DNA of 64,000 nucleotides, taken from contig NZ_FMHT01000002.1 of the NCBI RefSeq assembly GCF_900091585.1, positions 1-64,000 of the forward strand, written 5' to 3'. The DNA is from Micromonospora nigra (GTDB lineage Bacteria > Actinomycetota > Actinomycetes > Mycobacteriales > Micromonosporaceae). This document shows, piece after piece, positions 41,126-48,806 of this stretch. The first letter of the stretch is position 1. The number at the start of each line of letters is the position of its first letter. Position numbers and translations under genes: made by a program. A model generated the notes under the pieces. That model did not search any database. It was not told the origin of the DNA and saw only the letters and a list, made by a program, of their open reading frames with translations.

Positions 41126-41800
41126 ATGACAGTGCAGTTTGTTGTGGCGGTGGAGGAGGAGGTGCTGCTGGCTGTTCGTGCGCGGGTGGCCCGCGAGGTC
41201 GAGCTGGAGCAGCAGTGGTGGCAGCAGCGGCGGGTTGAGCTCGGCGTGCAGGGGTTGCATGGGTCGCGCCGGAGGGAGGCGTTGGCGGAGTTGCGGCGGG
41301 ATCGACGCCGGCGGCGCGAGGCCGGGGAGTGTTTGCCGACTCAGCGGCATCTGTTGACGTTCTTTACACGGCGGACGCTGGCGGAGCAGGGTTGGGCCAG
41401 GGCGTACGACCCGGTTCCGGCGGGGGAGCGGGGGATGCCGGGTAGGCCGTTGGGTCGCTCGCCGTTGAGTGACTTGTCGATTGGCGTCGGGTTGACCGAG
41501 CGGCTGTACGTGGAGCTGCCGAGTGAGGTGGGGGAGCAGGTGAGGCGGGCGGCCTACTGGGAGTCGGCGGAGGCGGTGCGAGAGTTGCTGGCGTGGGCGG
41601 ACCGGTACGGGCGGGGCCCAGCGGCCGAGGGCGCTGAGGGTTTCGCTGCCGAGTTGCGCCAAGCGATGGGGTTGGGCCCGTCCGCCGAGGCGTTACGGCG
41701 CCGCGAGGAGTTGAGGCGCCGGGTCCTGACGACGGGGGACATCCTCCGTCGCGCTGCCCAGGCGGCGGGGGGCGATTTATCTAGGGAGATTTTGCGGTGA
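41126..41800 (+). CDS. Hypothetical basic protein, 224 aa
   Basis: ATG 41126 behind GGGAGATTTAA. Mostly helical with very basic stretches (RRREALAELRRDRRRRREAG; LRRREELRRRVLTTGDILRR). The last residues DLSREILR are encoded by the second copy of the 17-bp repeat. No family recognised. Confidence 0.65.
   Translation: MTVQFVVAVEEEVLLAVRARVAREVELEQQWWQQRRVELGVQGLHGSRRREALAELRRDRRRRREAGECLPTQRHLLTFFTRRTLAEQGWARAYDPVPAGERGMPGRPLGRSPLSDLSIGVGLTERLYVELPSEVGEQVRRAAYWESAEAVRELLAWADRYGRGPAAEGAEGFAAELRQAMGLGPSAEALRRREELRRRVLTTGDILRRAAQAAGGDLSREILR
41776..41792 (+). repeat. 17-bp direct repeat, copy 2
   Basis: Same TTTATCTAGGGAGATTT at the 3' end of the 224-aa gene, placed as a ribosome site for the following 25-aa frame. 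Confidence 0.85.
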
Positions 41801-41877
41801 TGGCGAGGGTTGGGTGTGCGGAGTGTCGTAGGTGGTCGATAAGCTCCGGTACGGCGGATGCGCCCGCCGCGCTCTGA
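41800..41877 (+). pseudogene. 25-aa open frame, probable gene fragment
   Basis: MARVGCAECRRWSISSGTAD plus five residues. It has a CxxC and sits behind a duplicated ribosome site, coupled to the 224-aa stop (GTGATG). Looks like the start of a truncated zinc protein. Confidence 0.35.
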
Positions 41878-42008
41878 GCCGTCAGCACGCCCACGCTGCG
41901 GCGGCGACGAGGACAAGGTCCATCGGATCGCGCAGACCGCATCCCTGCTGCATGACGAACCTGGCGCGGGGTGAGGGCGTGGGCTCGCCCTGCTCGAAGG
42001 ACGTCGTC

Positions 42009-42704
42009 ATGGTCAGCGATTCAGCGCGTAAGAAGGCCGTTCGGCAGCGCATGGGCCGTACGGGAGAGAACTACACCACCGCTTCGCGGGCGATCGCCCG
42101 CGAACAGGCGAAGCCGGGCATGGCTGCCACTCGGCCGGGGATCGACCCGCGGCTGCTGGTGCCCTACCCGGACGAGTTGGTTCGGCCGGCGGATGCTGGC
42201 GACGGCTGGCAGCCGGTCACCACTGATGAGCTGGGCTGGCGGGTTCTGGCCGTCGATGCCTCCGCGGGTCAGCGCGCCCGCGCCGAATCGGTCTGGCGTC
42301 CGGTGACCGCTGACCGGCCCTGCCGCTGCTCAGGACAATGCCTGCATGGCCAGCTGTGCAACAACGGCGAGGACGGCATCGGCTCCTGCACCGGCAGGCT
42401 TGTTCACCACGACCGGCTCGCCGCGTCGCTGCTGACGGTCGACGGTTGGTACGACTTCTACGCCTGCGACAGTTGTGGGGAGGAGTTCGAGGCCAGTGTG
42501 GATCTACCCGATGTGCCGTGGGGCGAACACTTTGGGAGCGGCTTCCGCCAGTTCGATGGCGTACGTCGAATCACCTTCCACGCCAGCGACCCTGGCTGGT
42601 GCCCGGATTGCGGCGGCGATCCGTGCCGATGCGACGAGGTGTACTGCGACGAGTGCGGAGCCGACAGCAACTACCAGTGCTCCTGCTACGAGTACGCCCA
42701 GTGA
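42009..42704 (+). CDS. Multi-zinc-ribbon hypothetical protein, 231 aa
   Basis: ATG 42009 (MVSDSARKKAVRQRMGRTGE). Cys/His clusters: CRCSGQCLHGQLCNNGEDG, YACDSCGEEF, WCPDCGGDPCRCDEVYCDEC and a final CSCYEYAQ. The N-terminus is basic (KKAVRQRMGRTGENYTTASR), as in short plasmid-encoded DNA-binding proteins. It overlaps the Prim-Pol gene (GTGA), so the two are coupled, and it may assist replication. Confidence 0.65.
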   Translation: MVSDSARKKAVRQRMGRTGENYTTASRAIAREQAKPGMAATRPGIDPRLLVPYPDELVRPADAGDGWQPVTTDELGWRVLAVDASAGQRARAESVWRPVTADRPCRCSGQCLHGQLCNNGEDGIGSCTGRLVHHDRLAASLLTVDGWYDFYACDSCGEEFEASVDLPDVPWGEHFGSGFRQFDGVRRITFHASDPGWCPDCGGDPCRCDEVYCDECGADSNYQCSCYEYAQ

Positions 42705-43288
42705 GCTCTCTGTCCGCAGGTCTCGCGGCGGCGTTGGCTCGCGGCTTGGCCGTCTTTCCGATTCCGGCGGGCGCGCGGAAAGCACCACCAGGCTGGCAGG
42801 CTCTCGTTTCCAGGGACCCCGGTCCGGCTTGGCCGATCGACAGCAACGTCGGTGTCGGATGCCGAGCCAGCGGCATCGTCGTGTTGGATCTGGACCGCAA
42901 GAACGGCGTCGACGGGGTGGCCGGGTTCGCTGGTCTGCTCGACCAGCAGGGCTGTAGCTGGCCGGTGACCTTCACCGTCGCGACGCCGAGCGGTGGGCAG
43001 CATCTTTACTTCGCGGCCCCGCCTGGCCGGGTGATCGTCAGCACCATCGGTGTCCTCGGCCCGGGGATCGATGTCCGCGCGCCGGGGCGACTGTCGGGCG
43101 GGTACGTCGTGGGTCCAGGCTCGATCGTGGGTGATCGGCCCTATCTCGTCGACAAGGATTTGCGCATCGCACCCCTGCCGGACTCGCTCGTGCGGTTGCT
43201 CTGCCTGCGCCCAACGCGGATCCGGCGCGGTGCCAAGACCGGTGATGTTCACGCGACGGTCGACCGGCCGCCAGCCGGGACAGGATAA
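42701..43288 (+). CDS. Bifunctional primase/polymerase (Prim-Pol) domain protein
   Basis: A 195-residue protein made of one Prim-Pol domain: ALARGLAVFPIPAGARKAPP (N-terminal motif), catalytic D63 and D65 in GIVVLDLDRKNG, and H101 in TPSGGQHLYF. GPGIDVRAPGRLSGGYVVGP matches the family's closing motif. No helicase or D5 domain follows, so it is a minimal version. It could prime replication of the transferred strand or of the element. Coupled to the zinc-ribbon gene. Confidence 0.85.
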   Translation: MSSLSAGLAAALARGLAVFPIPAGARKAPPGWQALVSRDPGPAWPIDSNVGVGCRASGIVVLDLDRKNGVDGVAGFAGLLDQQGCSWPVTFTVATPSGGQHLYFAAPPGRVIVSTIGVLGPGIDVRAPGRLSGGYVVGPGSIVGDRPYLVDKDLRIAPLPDSLVRLLCLRPTRIRRGAKTGDVHATVDRPPAGTG

Positions 43289-43371
43289 AAGCTGGCGCCC
43301 GCAGGAAGGGCTCCGGCTGGGCCGACGGCGACGATGTTGAAACTGTCGGTGGCCGATCGTAGGGTGCGCTC

Positions 43372-44373
43372 GTGGCGCTGATCTATGCGTTTCAAGACGA
43401 GGACGGCAGTTGGCACGGCAACCATGGCAGGACCTGGCGGGGGATGGGGCGCGCGACCTACGCGACGTTGACGTTCCGTCCTGGTCTCGCCGACCCGGGT
43501 GCCGACAGCAGGTTCGCCGGGCAGACGTTGCGCGTCGCGGTGGCCAGCATTGACGAGCAGGTGGCCGGCGAGGTCGCGTACCGGCTCGACGACGGCACGG
43601 TGCACTACGCCACCGACGAGGTCGACGAGCTGCTGTTCGGCATGGACCTGCACCGGCTGCCCATCACCTCCTGGCCGCCAACCGCGCACGATCTCGTGCC
43701 GGCCGCTTCCGCCGCACCAGCGGCTCCGGATCCGACGCCGGTGGTGCTGTCGTGGGAGGTCAGCGACGCCGGGCGGCACTACACGTTGACCCTCACCACG
43801 GGCGTGGACGGCCCGACCGTCGAGGTGACCGGCGCCGGCATCGAGGGCCAGCTCATTGCTCAGCTCGCTGGGCACCTGCCGGGCGGTGACCTGTCCCTGG
43901 TGGCGCGGGTGTTCCTCGCCGCCGCGGCGAGCCCCGGCGCGTCGACCCGCGTTCCGGCGGCCCGCCATCCTCGGTCCTGGTCGGAGGAGGAGACCGCGTA
44001 CGTGGCCAGCCGCCACCACGACGGGGCCGACGCGGAGGCGATCGCCGTGGAGCTGGGGCGAACCGCCAACAGCATCCGGTACAAGCTGCACGCCCTTGGC
44101 CTGGCCCCGTTTCCCGGACCGAACACCAGTCGGCCACCGGCACCTGCGCGAACGCCGGCGTACACGATGGACGACCTGCGCCAGGTCCACCCGAACTCGC
44201 ACAGGCCCTGGACACCCGAGGACGACGATCGGCTCGCCCGACGCGCCGCAGAAGGCGCGGGCATCGCTGAGTTGATGGAGGAGTTCGGCCGCAACCACGG
44301 CGCGATCACCTCTCGTCTGGCGCGGGTGCAGCAGCCTGCGGCCGCCGTCAGCCGGCCACCAGCCGCTCTCTGA
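43372..44373 (+). CDS. Protein with two Myb/SANT-like DNA-binding repeats, 333 aa
   Basis: GTG 43372. Residues 1-105 form an unknown beta-rich domain (MALIYAFQDEDGSWHGNHGR). Two helix-turn-helix repeats lie at about 202-246 (SWSEEETAYVASRHHDGADA, RTANSIRYKLHALGL) and about 282-322 (PWTPEDDDRLARRAAEGAGI, RNHGAITSRL), with the spaced Trp and Arg/Ser pattern of Myb/SANT folds found in phage and plasmid proteins. Probably a DNA-binding regulator. Confidence 0.65.
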   Translation: MALIYAFQDEDGSWHGNHGRTWRGMGRATYATLTFRPGLADPGADSRFAGQTLRVAVASIDEQVAGEVAYRLDDGTVHYATDEVDELLFGMDLHRLPITSWPPTAHDLVPAASAAPAAPDPTPVVLSWEVSDAGRHYTLTLTTGVDGPTVEVTGAGIEGQLIAQLAGHLPGGDLSLVARVFLAAAASPGASTRVPAARHPRSWSEEETAYVASRHHDGADAEAIAVELGRTANSIRYKLHALGLAPFPGPNTSRPPAPARTPAYTMDDLRQVHPNSHRPWTPEDDDRLARRAAEGAGIAELMEEFGRNHGAITSRLARVQQPAAAVSRPPAAL

Positions 44374-44475
44374 GCCACTCTGGCGGCTGCCGAGCAGGCA
44401 TCAACCGATCACCCACCTGCGCGGCTGCGTCGTTAGTGGCCCATTCAGGCCTTCCGGTAGTAATCAGCGAGAGAC

Positions 44476-44557
44476 CAACGGCAACGCTGGTCAGAGCTGG
44501 TCCCGCAGGAGGGCGGGGCCGCTCGTACCGGCGACCACTTGACCAGCGTTACCGTTG
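44476..44557. other. 18-bp long-range inverted repeat
   Basis: CAACGGCAACGCTGGTCA (44476-44493) and TGACCAGCGTTACCGTTG (44540-44557) match over 17 of 18 bases, separated by 46 bp. It lies between convergent genes, past the 21-aa frame. Terminator, recombination or binding site are all possible. Confidence 0.7.
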
Positions 44558-44574
44558 ATGCCGGGGCTGAAAAA

Positions 44575-44640
44575 CTACGCCTGGTCCCCGTCCTGGGCTC
44601 CGGTCTTGCTCGCTGGAGCCTTGGTGGTGTTGCGGGTCAT
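44575..44640 (-). CDS. Possible 21-aa peptide
   Basis: MTRNTTKAPASKTGAQDGDQ plus one residue, with GGAGG seven bases before its ATG. The ribosome site is the only support; it could be a leader peptide of a decayed gene. Confidence 0.3.
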   Translation of the reverse strand: MTRNTTKAPASKTGAQDGDQA

Positions 44641-44694
44641 CGTGGCACCTCCGTCGCAGAGTGGACGGCGTGCACCGCAGGGCCCCGAGAGGGC

Positions 44695-45348
44695 TTAGGT
44701 CCGGCTGTCGACCTCGTCGTACCGGTCGTACAGCTGGCACAGCGCGGCGATCAGGATCATGTCGGAGGAGTAGCCCCGGTAGCGGTGCTGCGACGGTGCC
44801 CGGCCCGGTTCGCTCAGCGCGTCGACGAGCCCGTTGGTGTAGGCCTCGATCCGGATCAGCGGCAGTTCCTTCGACCGGCCCTTGCCGAACAGCCGGTCAT
44901 CGAGCGTGGCGGCGGCTTGGTCGAGCAGGTGCGCGAGGGTCGGATCCCGTCGTGAATCGTCGAGGATGCCCTGGCCGTACTCGGCGCGCAGGTCGTCCAT
45001 CGGCCGCAGCGGCCGGCCGTCGACCCGGGGCGACTGCCGGGTCAGGAACCGCCGGGCGATGAGCGCGAGGAGCCGGCCGCCGTCACCGCGGCGCGCTCCC
45101 AGGTGCATGTTCCACTGCGCGACCAGCAGCAGGCCGAGTCCGACGGCTGGAACGGCGAAGAACCAGTGGCCGCGCCAGACCGTGGTGGCGACAAGCCCCA
45201 GCTCCGCCAGGGTGGCCAGGCTGAGCCATGCTGTCATGAACAAGGAGGGGCGCAACCGGTCGACGGCGAAGAGCATCCCGGCCAGCGTGGTGAGGATGCC
45301 GGTGCTGGCCGCGAGCAGGAGCGGCACCTCGAAGGTCGGGTCGTTCAT
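44695..45348 (-). CDS. Membrane protein with cytosolic C-terminal half, 217 aa
   Basis: The N-terminal 85 residues hold about four hydrophobic segments (VPLLLAASTGILTTLAGMLF, LFMTAWLSLATLAELGLVAT, WFFAVPAVGLGLLLVAQW). The C-terminal 130 residues are soluble and helical (DDLRAEYGQGILDDSRRDPT, SSDMILIAALCQLYDRYDEV). No family recognised. The ATG at 45348 stands alone between repeats. Confidence 0.65.
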   Translation of the reverse strand: MNDPTFEVPLLLAASTGILTTLAGMLFAVDRLRPSLFMTAWLSLATLAELGLVATTVWRGHWFFAVPAVGLGLLLVAQWNMHLGARRGDGGRLLALIARRFLTRQSPRVDGRPLRPMDDLRAEYGQGILDDSRRDPTLAHLLDQAAATLDDRLFGKGRSKELPLIRIEAYTNGLVDALSEPGRAPSQHRYRGYSSDMILIAALCQLYDRYDEVDSRT

Positions 45349-45588
45349 GCCGGGACAGTAGCGGTCCGGGCCGACGCCCGCACCTACCCCTTACTGCGCG
45401 CGGAGGCAGGCGGCGATGTCGGACACCGCGCGGCCCATGTACCGGGCCGGGTCGTCGCCGTCGAACCCCCATCACTGCCGAACGACGACAGCAACCGGCC
45501 GCCGCCGACGCTGATCCTTAGCGGCACCTCTAGTCCGGAAACTACGGGCGGGCCATTCGGGCCTTTCCGCAGGAGATAGGGGTTGACA

Positions 45589-45623
45589 AGTGGGGGGTGA
45601 TGCCGCCGGCATCACCCCCCACT
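45589..45623. repeat. Extended 35-bp palindrome around copy 18
   Basis: The 17-bp core is flanked by symmetric arms AGTGGGGGG and CCCCCCACT, making a perfect 17-bp stem with a one-base centre at 45606. Confidence 0.95.
45598..45614. repeat. Dispersed palindrome, copy 18 (perfect)
   Basis: TGATGCCGCCGGCATCA, C-centred, intergenic; core of the 35-bp palindrome. Confidence 0.95.
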
Positions 45624-45701
45624 CCCCCTTCTCCCCTCTCCCCTGCCAGGTGGGTAGCGGCGTAGGGAGTTGACGACGGGGATTTCTGAGAGCAATTCGC
45701 G

Positions 45702-46085
45702 TCAGTCTGGTTCGTCCAGCAGTGTGTCGAACAACGGTTCGCCGAGGACTTCGATCAACGGTTTTGCCGCCGCGGTGCGCTGTCGCCGCGGTGGTCGGGG
45801 GCGGAAGGCTCGGTCGACCTGTTCGAGGCACCAGAGCAGGCGCTGGCTGTGGTAGTGGCGGTGGCGGGCATCGGGTTCGATCTCGTCGAGCTTTTCGGCG
45901 TCGCGGGCGGCGAGGTCGTAGCGCCGGCGGCAGCCTCGGGTGCCGTGTTCGGCGATGGCTTCACCCACCGCTAGGCGGATCTGGGAGGTGGTGGCTCGGT
46001 CGAAGAGGTCGGTGATGAACAGGATCTGAGCGAGGGTCTGCCGGTCGAGCTGCACCGTCAGTTTGACCGGCGCCAGTTGCGGCAC
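45702..46085 (-). CDS. Hypothetical small DNA-binding-like protein, 127 aa
   Basis: GTG 46085 follows AGGAG. The start VKLTVQLDRQTLAQILFITD followed by SQIRLAVGEAIAEHGTRGCR resembles a strand plus two helices, as in ribbon-helix-helix proteins. The C-terminus is basic (FRPRPPRRQRTAAAK). Probably a small regulator; not assigned to a family. Confidence 0.6.
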   Translation of the reverse strand: MPQLAPVKLTVQLDRQTLAQILFITDLFDRATTSQIRLAVGEAIAEHGTRGCRRRYDLAARDAEKLDEIEPDARHRHYHSQRLLWCLEQVDRAFRPRPPRRQRTAAAKPLIEVLGEPLFDTLLDEPD

Positions 46086-46162
46086 GCGGATCTCCTATCG
46101 CGGTATAACGGGCTGTTCCCAGGGGCGCGAGGGCGGCGGTTCTTGGTCTATCGTGTTGGGAC

Positions 46163-46200
46163 AGGCGCTGCCCGTTCCCCCGTGCGGGCAGCGCCTTTTT
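46163..46200 (+). terminator. Rho-independent terminator
   Basis: AGGCGCTGCCCG-N10-CGGGCAGCGCCT followed by TTTT: a perfect 12-bp stem with a T run on the plus strand. On the minus strand it lies 16 bp past the stop of the coiled-coil gene, so it may work in both directions. Confidence 0.8.
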
Positions 46201-46215
46201 GTCGTCCGCCGGCCC

Positions 46216-47781
46216 CTATTCCTCCGCGCCGGTAGGCCTTTGTGCTGCTGAGCGGGGGCCTTGGCCTCGTTTCGCCGGTTTCGGCACGGTGGCCGACTCA
46301 CCTTGTGCAGTTCGCAGCTCGGCCAGCCGCTGTTCGTACTGTTCGCGCAGGTCATTGATGCGCTGCTCGCCGTGGACGCGTTCAGCGGCGAGTTGTTCTT
46401 GGGCGGCCGTCAGGTTGGCGTTGATAGTGGCGAGTTGCTGCGCCGTGGTGTTGTGCTCGCGGGCGAGCTGGTCATGCGCGGCGCGAAGGTCGGCCAGTGC
46501 CCGTTCTGCTGAGGTACGGGCGTTGTCGGCGGCGGTGCGATCGGCTTCGGCGGTCGCGAGGCGTCTCTCGGTCGTCGTGAGGCGGCCTGCGAGTTCGTCC
46601 GCCCGCTGGCTGGCAGCGTCTCGTGCTTCGATTGCAGCATCGCGAGTGGCTGTGATGGCGGCGAGGTCGCGGCGCAGAGTGTCGACTTGGTCGCGGAGTT
46701 CGGCGGCCTCGGCGGCTCGTTCCTCTCGGGCCCGTTCAGCGTCCGCGAGATCCGCGAGGGCTCGTTCGGCGCGCTCGCTGGCTCGGGCTGCCGCGGTGTC
46801 TGCCTCGCGCTGCCCCGCGACTGCGGCGTCCCGGGCGGCTTCGGCGGCTATGTTCGCGTTTGTCGCAGCCTCAGCACGCCGGTTGGCGTCCTCGGCATCC
46901 CGCTGCGCCTTCTGGCGCGCGGCCTCGGCGGCTCGCGTCTTCTCCAGCGCCTCGTCTCTCGCGACGCGGGCGCTGGCCGCGTCGGCAGAGGCCTTATCCC
47001 GCTCGGTTTCGGCGGTCTCGCGGGCGGTCCTCTCGCGGGCGGCCCGTTCGTCGGCTTCGTCAGCTCGTCGCAGCGCCGCTGCCTGTTGCTCCTCTGCCGC
47101 CACCCGTTGCGCCTCGGCCGACGCAACCTGCTGCGCTGCACGCTCGGTTGCCTCCTCCGCAGCGACCCGCTGGGCCTCGGCCTGACGCAACGCCTCGTCA
47201 CGCTCAGACTCAAGTTCAGCGGCCTCCTGCCGGGCCTCTTGGCGAAGTTCCTCGGCTCTGCGGGCACGACGATCGGTGTCGACTGCTCGTCGCTCCGCGT
47301 TGGCAATGAGTTCAGCGGCTTCGCTGCGGACGGCCGCGATCTCCTCAGCGGCGGTGCTGGGATTGGACAGGGTGGACAGTTCCGCTACCGCTCGACTGAT
47401 CTGTGATTGCAGGTCAGTGACGGTCTTGGCGATCTGCTCGCGCACGAACTCCGCTCGGTCAATCCCCAGACTGAACGGACGCGAAGAGGAATCGGGGGTG
47501 ATGCCGGCGGCATCACGTCGTGCAAGCCTGTTCGATTCGGCATAGGCAGTGTTCCTGTTGTGCTCGACCTCCTCCCCTCGGCTGTTGGGCTTGACCGTGA
47601 AGCAGTAACTGTTCGGCTTCGACTGGCCCGGTTTGCGGGGCTTGATCGGCTCCTCGCAGCCCCCGGGGAACTGGCACGGCGCGTGATCAGGGTTCGCGCA
47701 CCACCCGTCGTCTTGGGCTTCGTTGTCGCATGCCGGGTGCTGGCACGTCCGGGTCTGAGTGGGCAACGTCTCCTCCGTCAC
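46216..47781 (-). CDS. Long Ala/Glu/Arg coiled-coil protein with N-terminal Cys/His cluster, 521 aa
   Basis: Residues 13-60 hold a metal-binding cluster (CQHPACDNEAQDDGWCANPD, HAPCQFPGGCEE, SYC). DAAGIT from a palindrome copy follows. Residues about 115-500 are an unbroken coiled coil (heptads of Ala, Glu, Arg) like KfrA-type plasmid proteins. Such proteins form filaments and support plasmid stability. GTG 47781 sits exactly at the expected start point of a promoter, so the mRNA is probably leaderless. AACGTT half-sites cover the promoter, suggesting tight control, perhaps by itself. Confidence 0.75.
   Translation of the reverse strand: MTEETLPTQTRTCQHPACDNEAQDDGWCANPDHAPCQFPGGCEEPIKPRKPGQSKPNSYCFTVKPNSRGEEVEHNRNTAYAESNRLARRDAAGITPDSSSRPFSLGIDRAEFVREQIAKTVTDLQSQISRAVAELSTLSNPSTAAEEIAAVRSEAAELIANAERRAVDTDRRARRAEELRQEARQEAAELESERDEALRQAEAQRVAAEEATERAAQQVASAEAQRVAAEEQQAAALRRADEADERAARERTARETAETERDKASADAASARVARDEALEKTRAAEAARQKAQRDAEDANRRAEAATNANIAAEAARDAAVAGQREADTAAARASERAERALADLADAERAREERAAEAAELRDQVDTLRRDLAAITATRDAAIEARDAASQRADELAGRLTTTERRLATAEADRTAADNARTSAERALADLRAAHDQLAREHNTTAQQLATINANLTAAQEQLAAERVHGEQRINDLREQYEQRLAELRTAQGESATVPKPAKRGQGPRSAAQRPTGAEE
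47499..47515. repeat. Dispersed palindrome, copy 19 (perfect, coding)
   Basis: TGATGCCGGCGGCATCA; encodes DAAGIT between the Cys/His cluster and the coiled coil, minus strand. Confidence 0.95.
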
Positions 47782-47787
47782 ATTCCT

Positions 47788-47842
47788 ATCGTATCAAACG
47801 TTCTAGCGTTCTGTCGCCCTAACGTTCAAACGTTTTGACGTT
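47788..47842 (-). promoter_or_regulatory. Promoter with five AACGTT-like half-sites
   Basis: -10 TACGAT (47788-47793) in GATACGATAG, 18-bp spacer and -35 GCGACA (47812-47817). AACGTT-like boxes lie at 47797, 47805, 47821, 47829 and 47837, spaced 8, 16, 8 and 8 bp. Two are inside the spacer, so binding would block polymerase. The same GATACGATAG occurs at the parB promoter. Confidence 0.6.
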
Positions 47843-48806
47843 AGATGATCCGGACCTCGAACGCCGTGGCGAGAACCGCTAGTGCGCGGATTTCTGCGTG
47901 CCCATCGGTATGGCCAGCGCTGCCGGGGAGGGGTTCGTCGGCCCAATCCGGTGGCCACCAGACCGGCTCGCTCGGTGTGGGGGTCGCGGCTCGGCGGCGC
48001 GCGGCGAAGCGGTCCAACGCCTCGCGCCACAGTCGCCGCTCGCGGCGGTGCCTAGCGTCGAGGCGCGCGAGGTACGCCGTGGCGTCGACGGCCTCTCCGG
48101 CCTGCCGGGTTGTGGTCCGCCCCTCCCCCCACTCGACCCCGGAGCTAGCGGTTCTCGGGTGCGCGCGGGCGAGTCCGAGTCGGACGAGTTCGGGCAGGAT
48201 GTTGTAGGCCTCGGAGCGGCTGACGCCGGCCGCTACGGCGATCTCGGGGGCCGTGCCGTTCGCGCCAGCCGTGAGGGCCTGGTGGACGCGCCAGCCGGTC
48301 GCTCCGAGCAAGGGCCGTGATCTCGCGCGGTTGCGCACGCCGAAGACAGCGGGGATCGGTCGGGGTTCGGGCCAGGCTTCGGGGTCGGTGGCCAGGTGGC
48401 GGTACGCGGCCGGGATGACGAGTTCGTACAGGTCACCGTGGGTTCCGCGTCCGGCTGACACGCGCCGCACGACGGCCTGCTCCGTTGGAAGGTCACGCAG
48501 CTCGCGCAGGATGGCCGCCGCGGTGGTGTGGTCGATGATGCCCGCGCATGCTCGCGAGTAGGAGCGGGTTCCGGCCTCTACGTGGCGGCGGCCGACGCGC
48601 CAGCCGAGCCAGGCCATCCCCCACAGCAGCACCCGGGCGTTGTGTCTTTGTCTTCCGCTGACGAGCTGGTCGACGGCTGCGAGTGCGACCGCGAGCCAGC
48701 GACGAACGAAATCACGATCAGTGACCTCTCCCCTACCCCCCCGGTGTTGTGGGTTGCTTGTGGGGCATGTGTGGACGCGCTGACGGCAGCGTGGGCCTTG
48801 CGCCAT
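47841..48806 (-). CDS. Winged-helix-like protein, probably joined to the upstream Prim-Pol
   Basis: The conserved-looking part begins at EVTDRDFVRRWLAVALAAVD, with no good start just before it; the ATG at 48806 would make a 229-bp overlap with the Prim-Pol gene. A second region (LLGATGWRVHQALTAGANGT, EIAVAAGVSRSEAYNILPEL) is a clear winged helix. If the C7 run at 48736-48742 had one more base, the Prim-Pol frame would continue straight into this one. It may thus be the C-terminal half of one replication protein or a separate, coupled gene. Confidence 0.6.
   Translation of the reverse strand: MAQGPRCRQRVHTCPTSNPQHRGGRGEVTDRDFVRRWLAVALAAVDQLVSGRQRHNARVLLWGMAWLGWRVGRRHVEAGTRSYSRACAGIIDHTTAAAILRELRDLPTEQAVVRRVSAGRGTHGDLYELVIPAAYRHLATDPEAWPEPRPIPAVFGVRNRARSRPLLGATGWRVHQALTAGANGTAPEIAVAAGVSRSEAYNILPELVRLGLARAHPRTASSGVEWGEGRTTTRQAGEAVDATAYLARLDARHRRERRLWREALDRFAARRRAATPTPSEPVWWPPDWADEPLPGSAGHTDGHAEIRALAVLATAFEVRII

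Larger units (their letters stand above)
45349..45701. other. Gene-free gap with giant palindrome
   Basis: A 353-bp gap between two minus-strand genes. It holds the 35-bp perfect inverted repeat at 45589-45623 followed by a C/T tract (45615-45650). Nothing else is recognised. Confidence 0.5.

Noticed and set aside
44558-44567. Half copy TTGATGCCGG of the palindrome, and similar halves near 4418, 35819 and 43840
   Set aside because: Only one arm matches, as expected for GC-rich codons; not counted.
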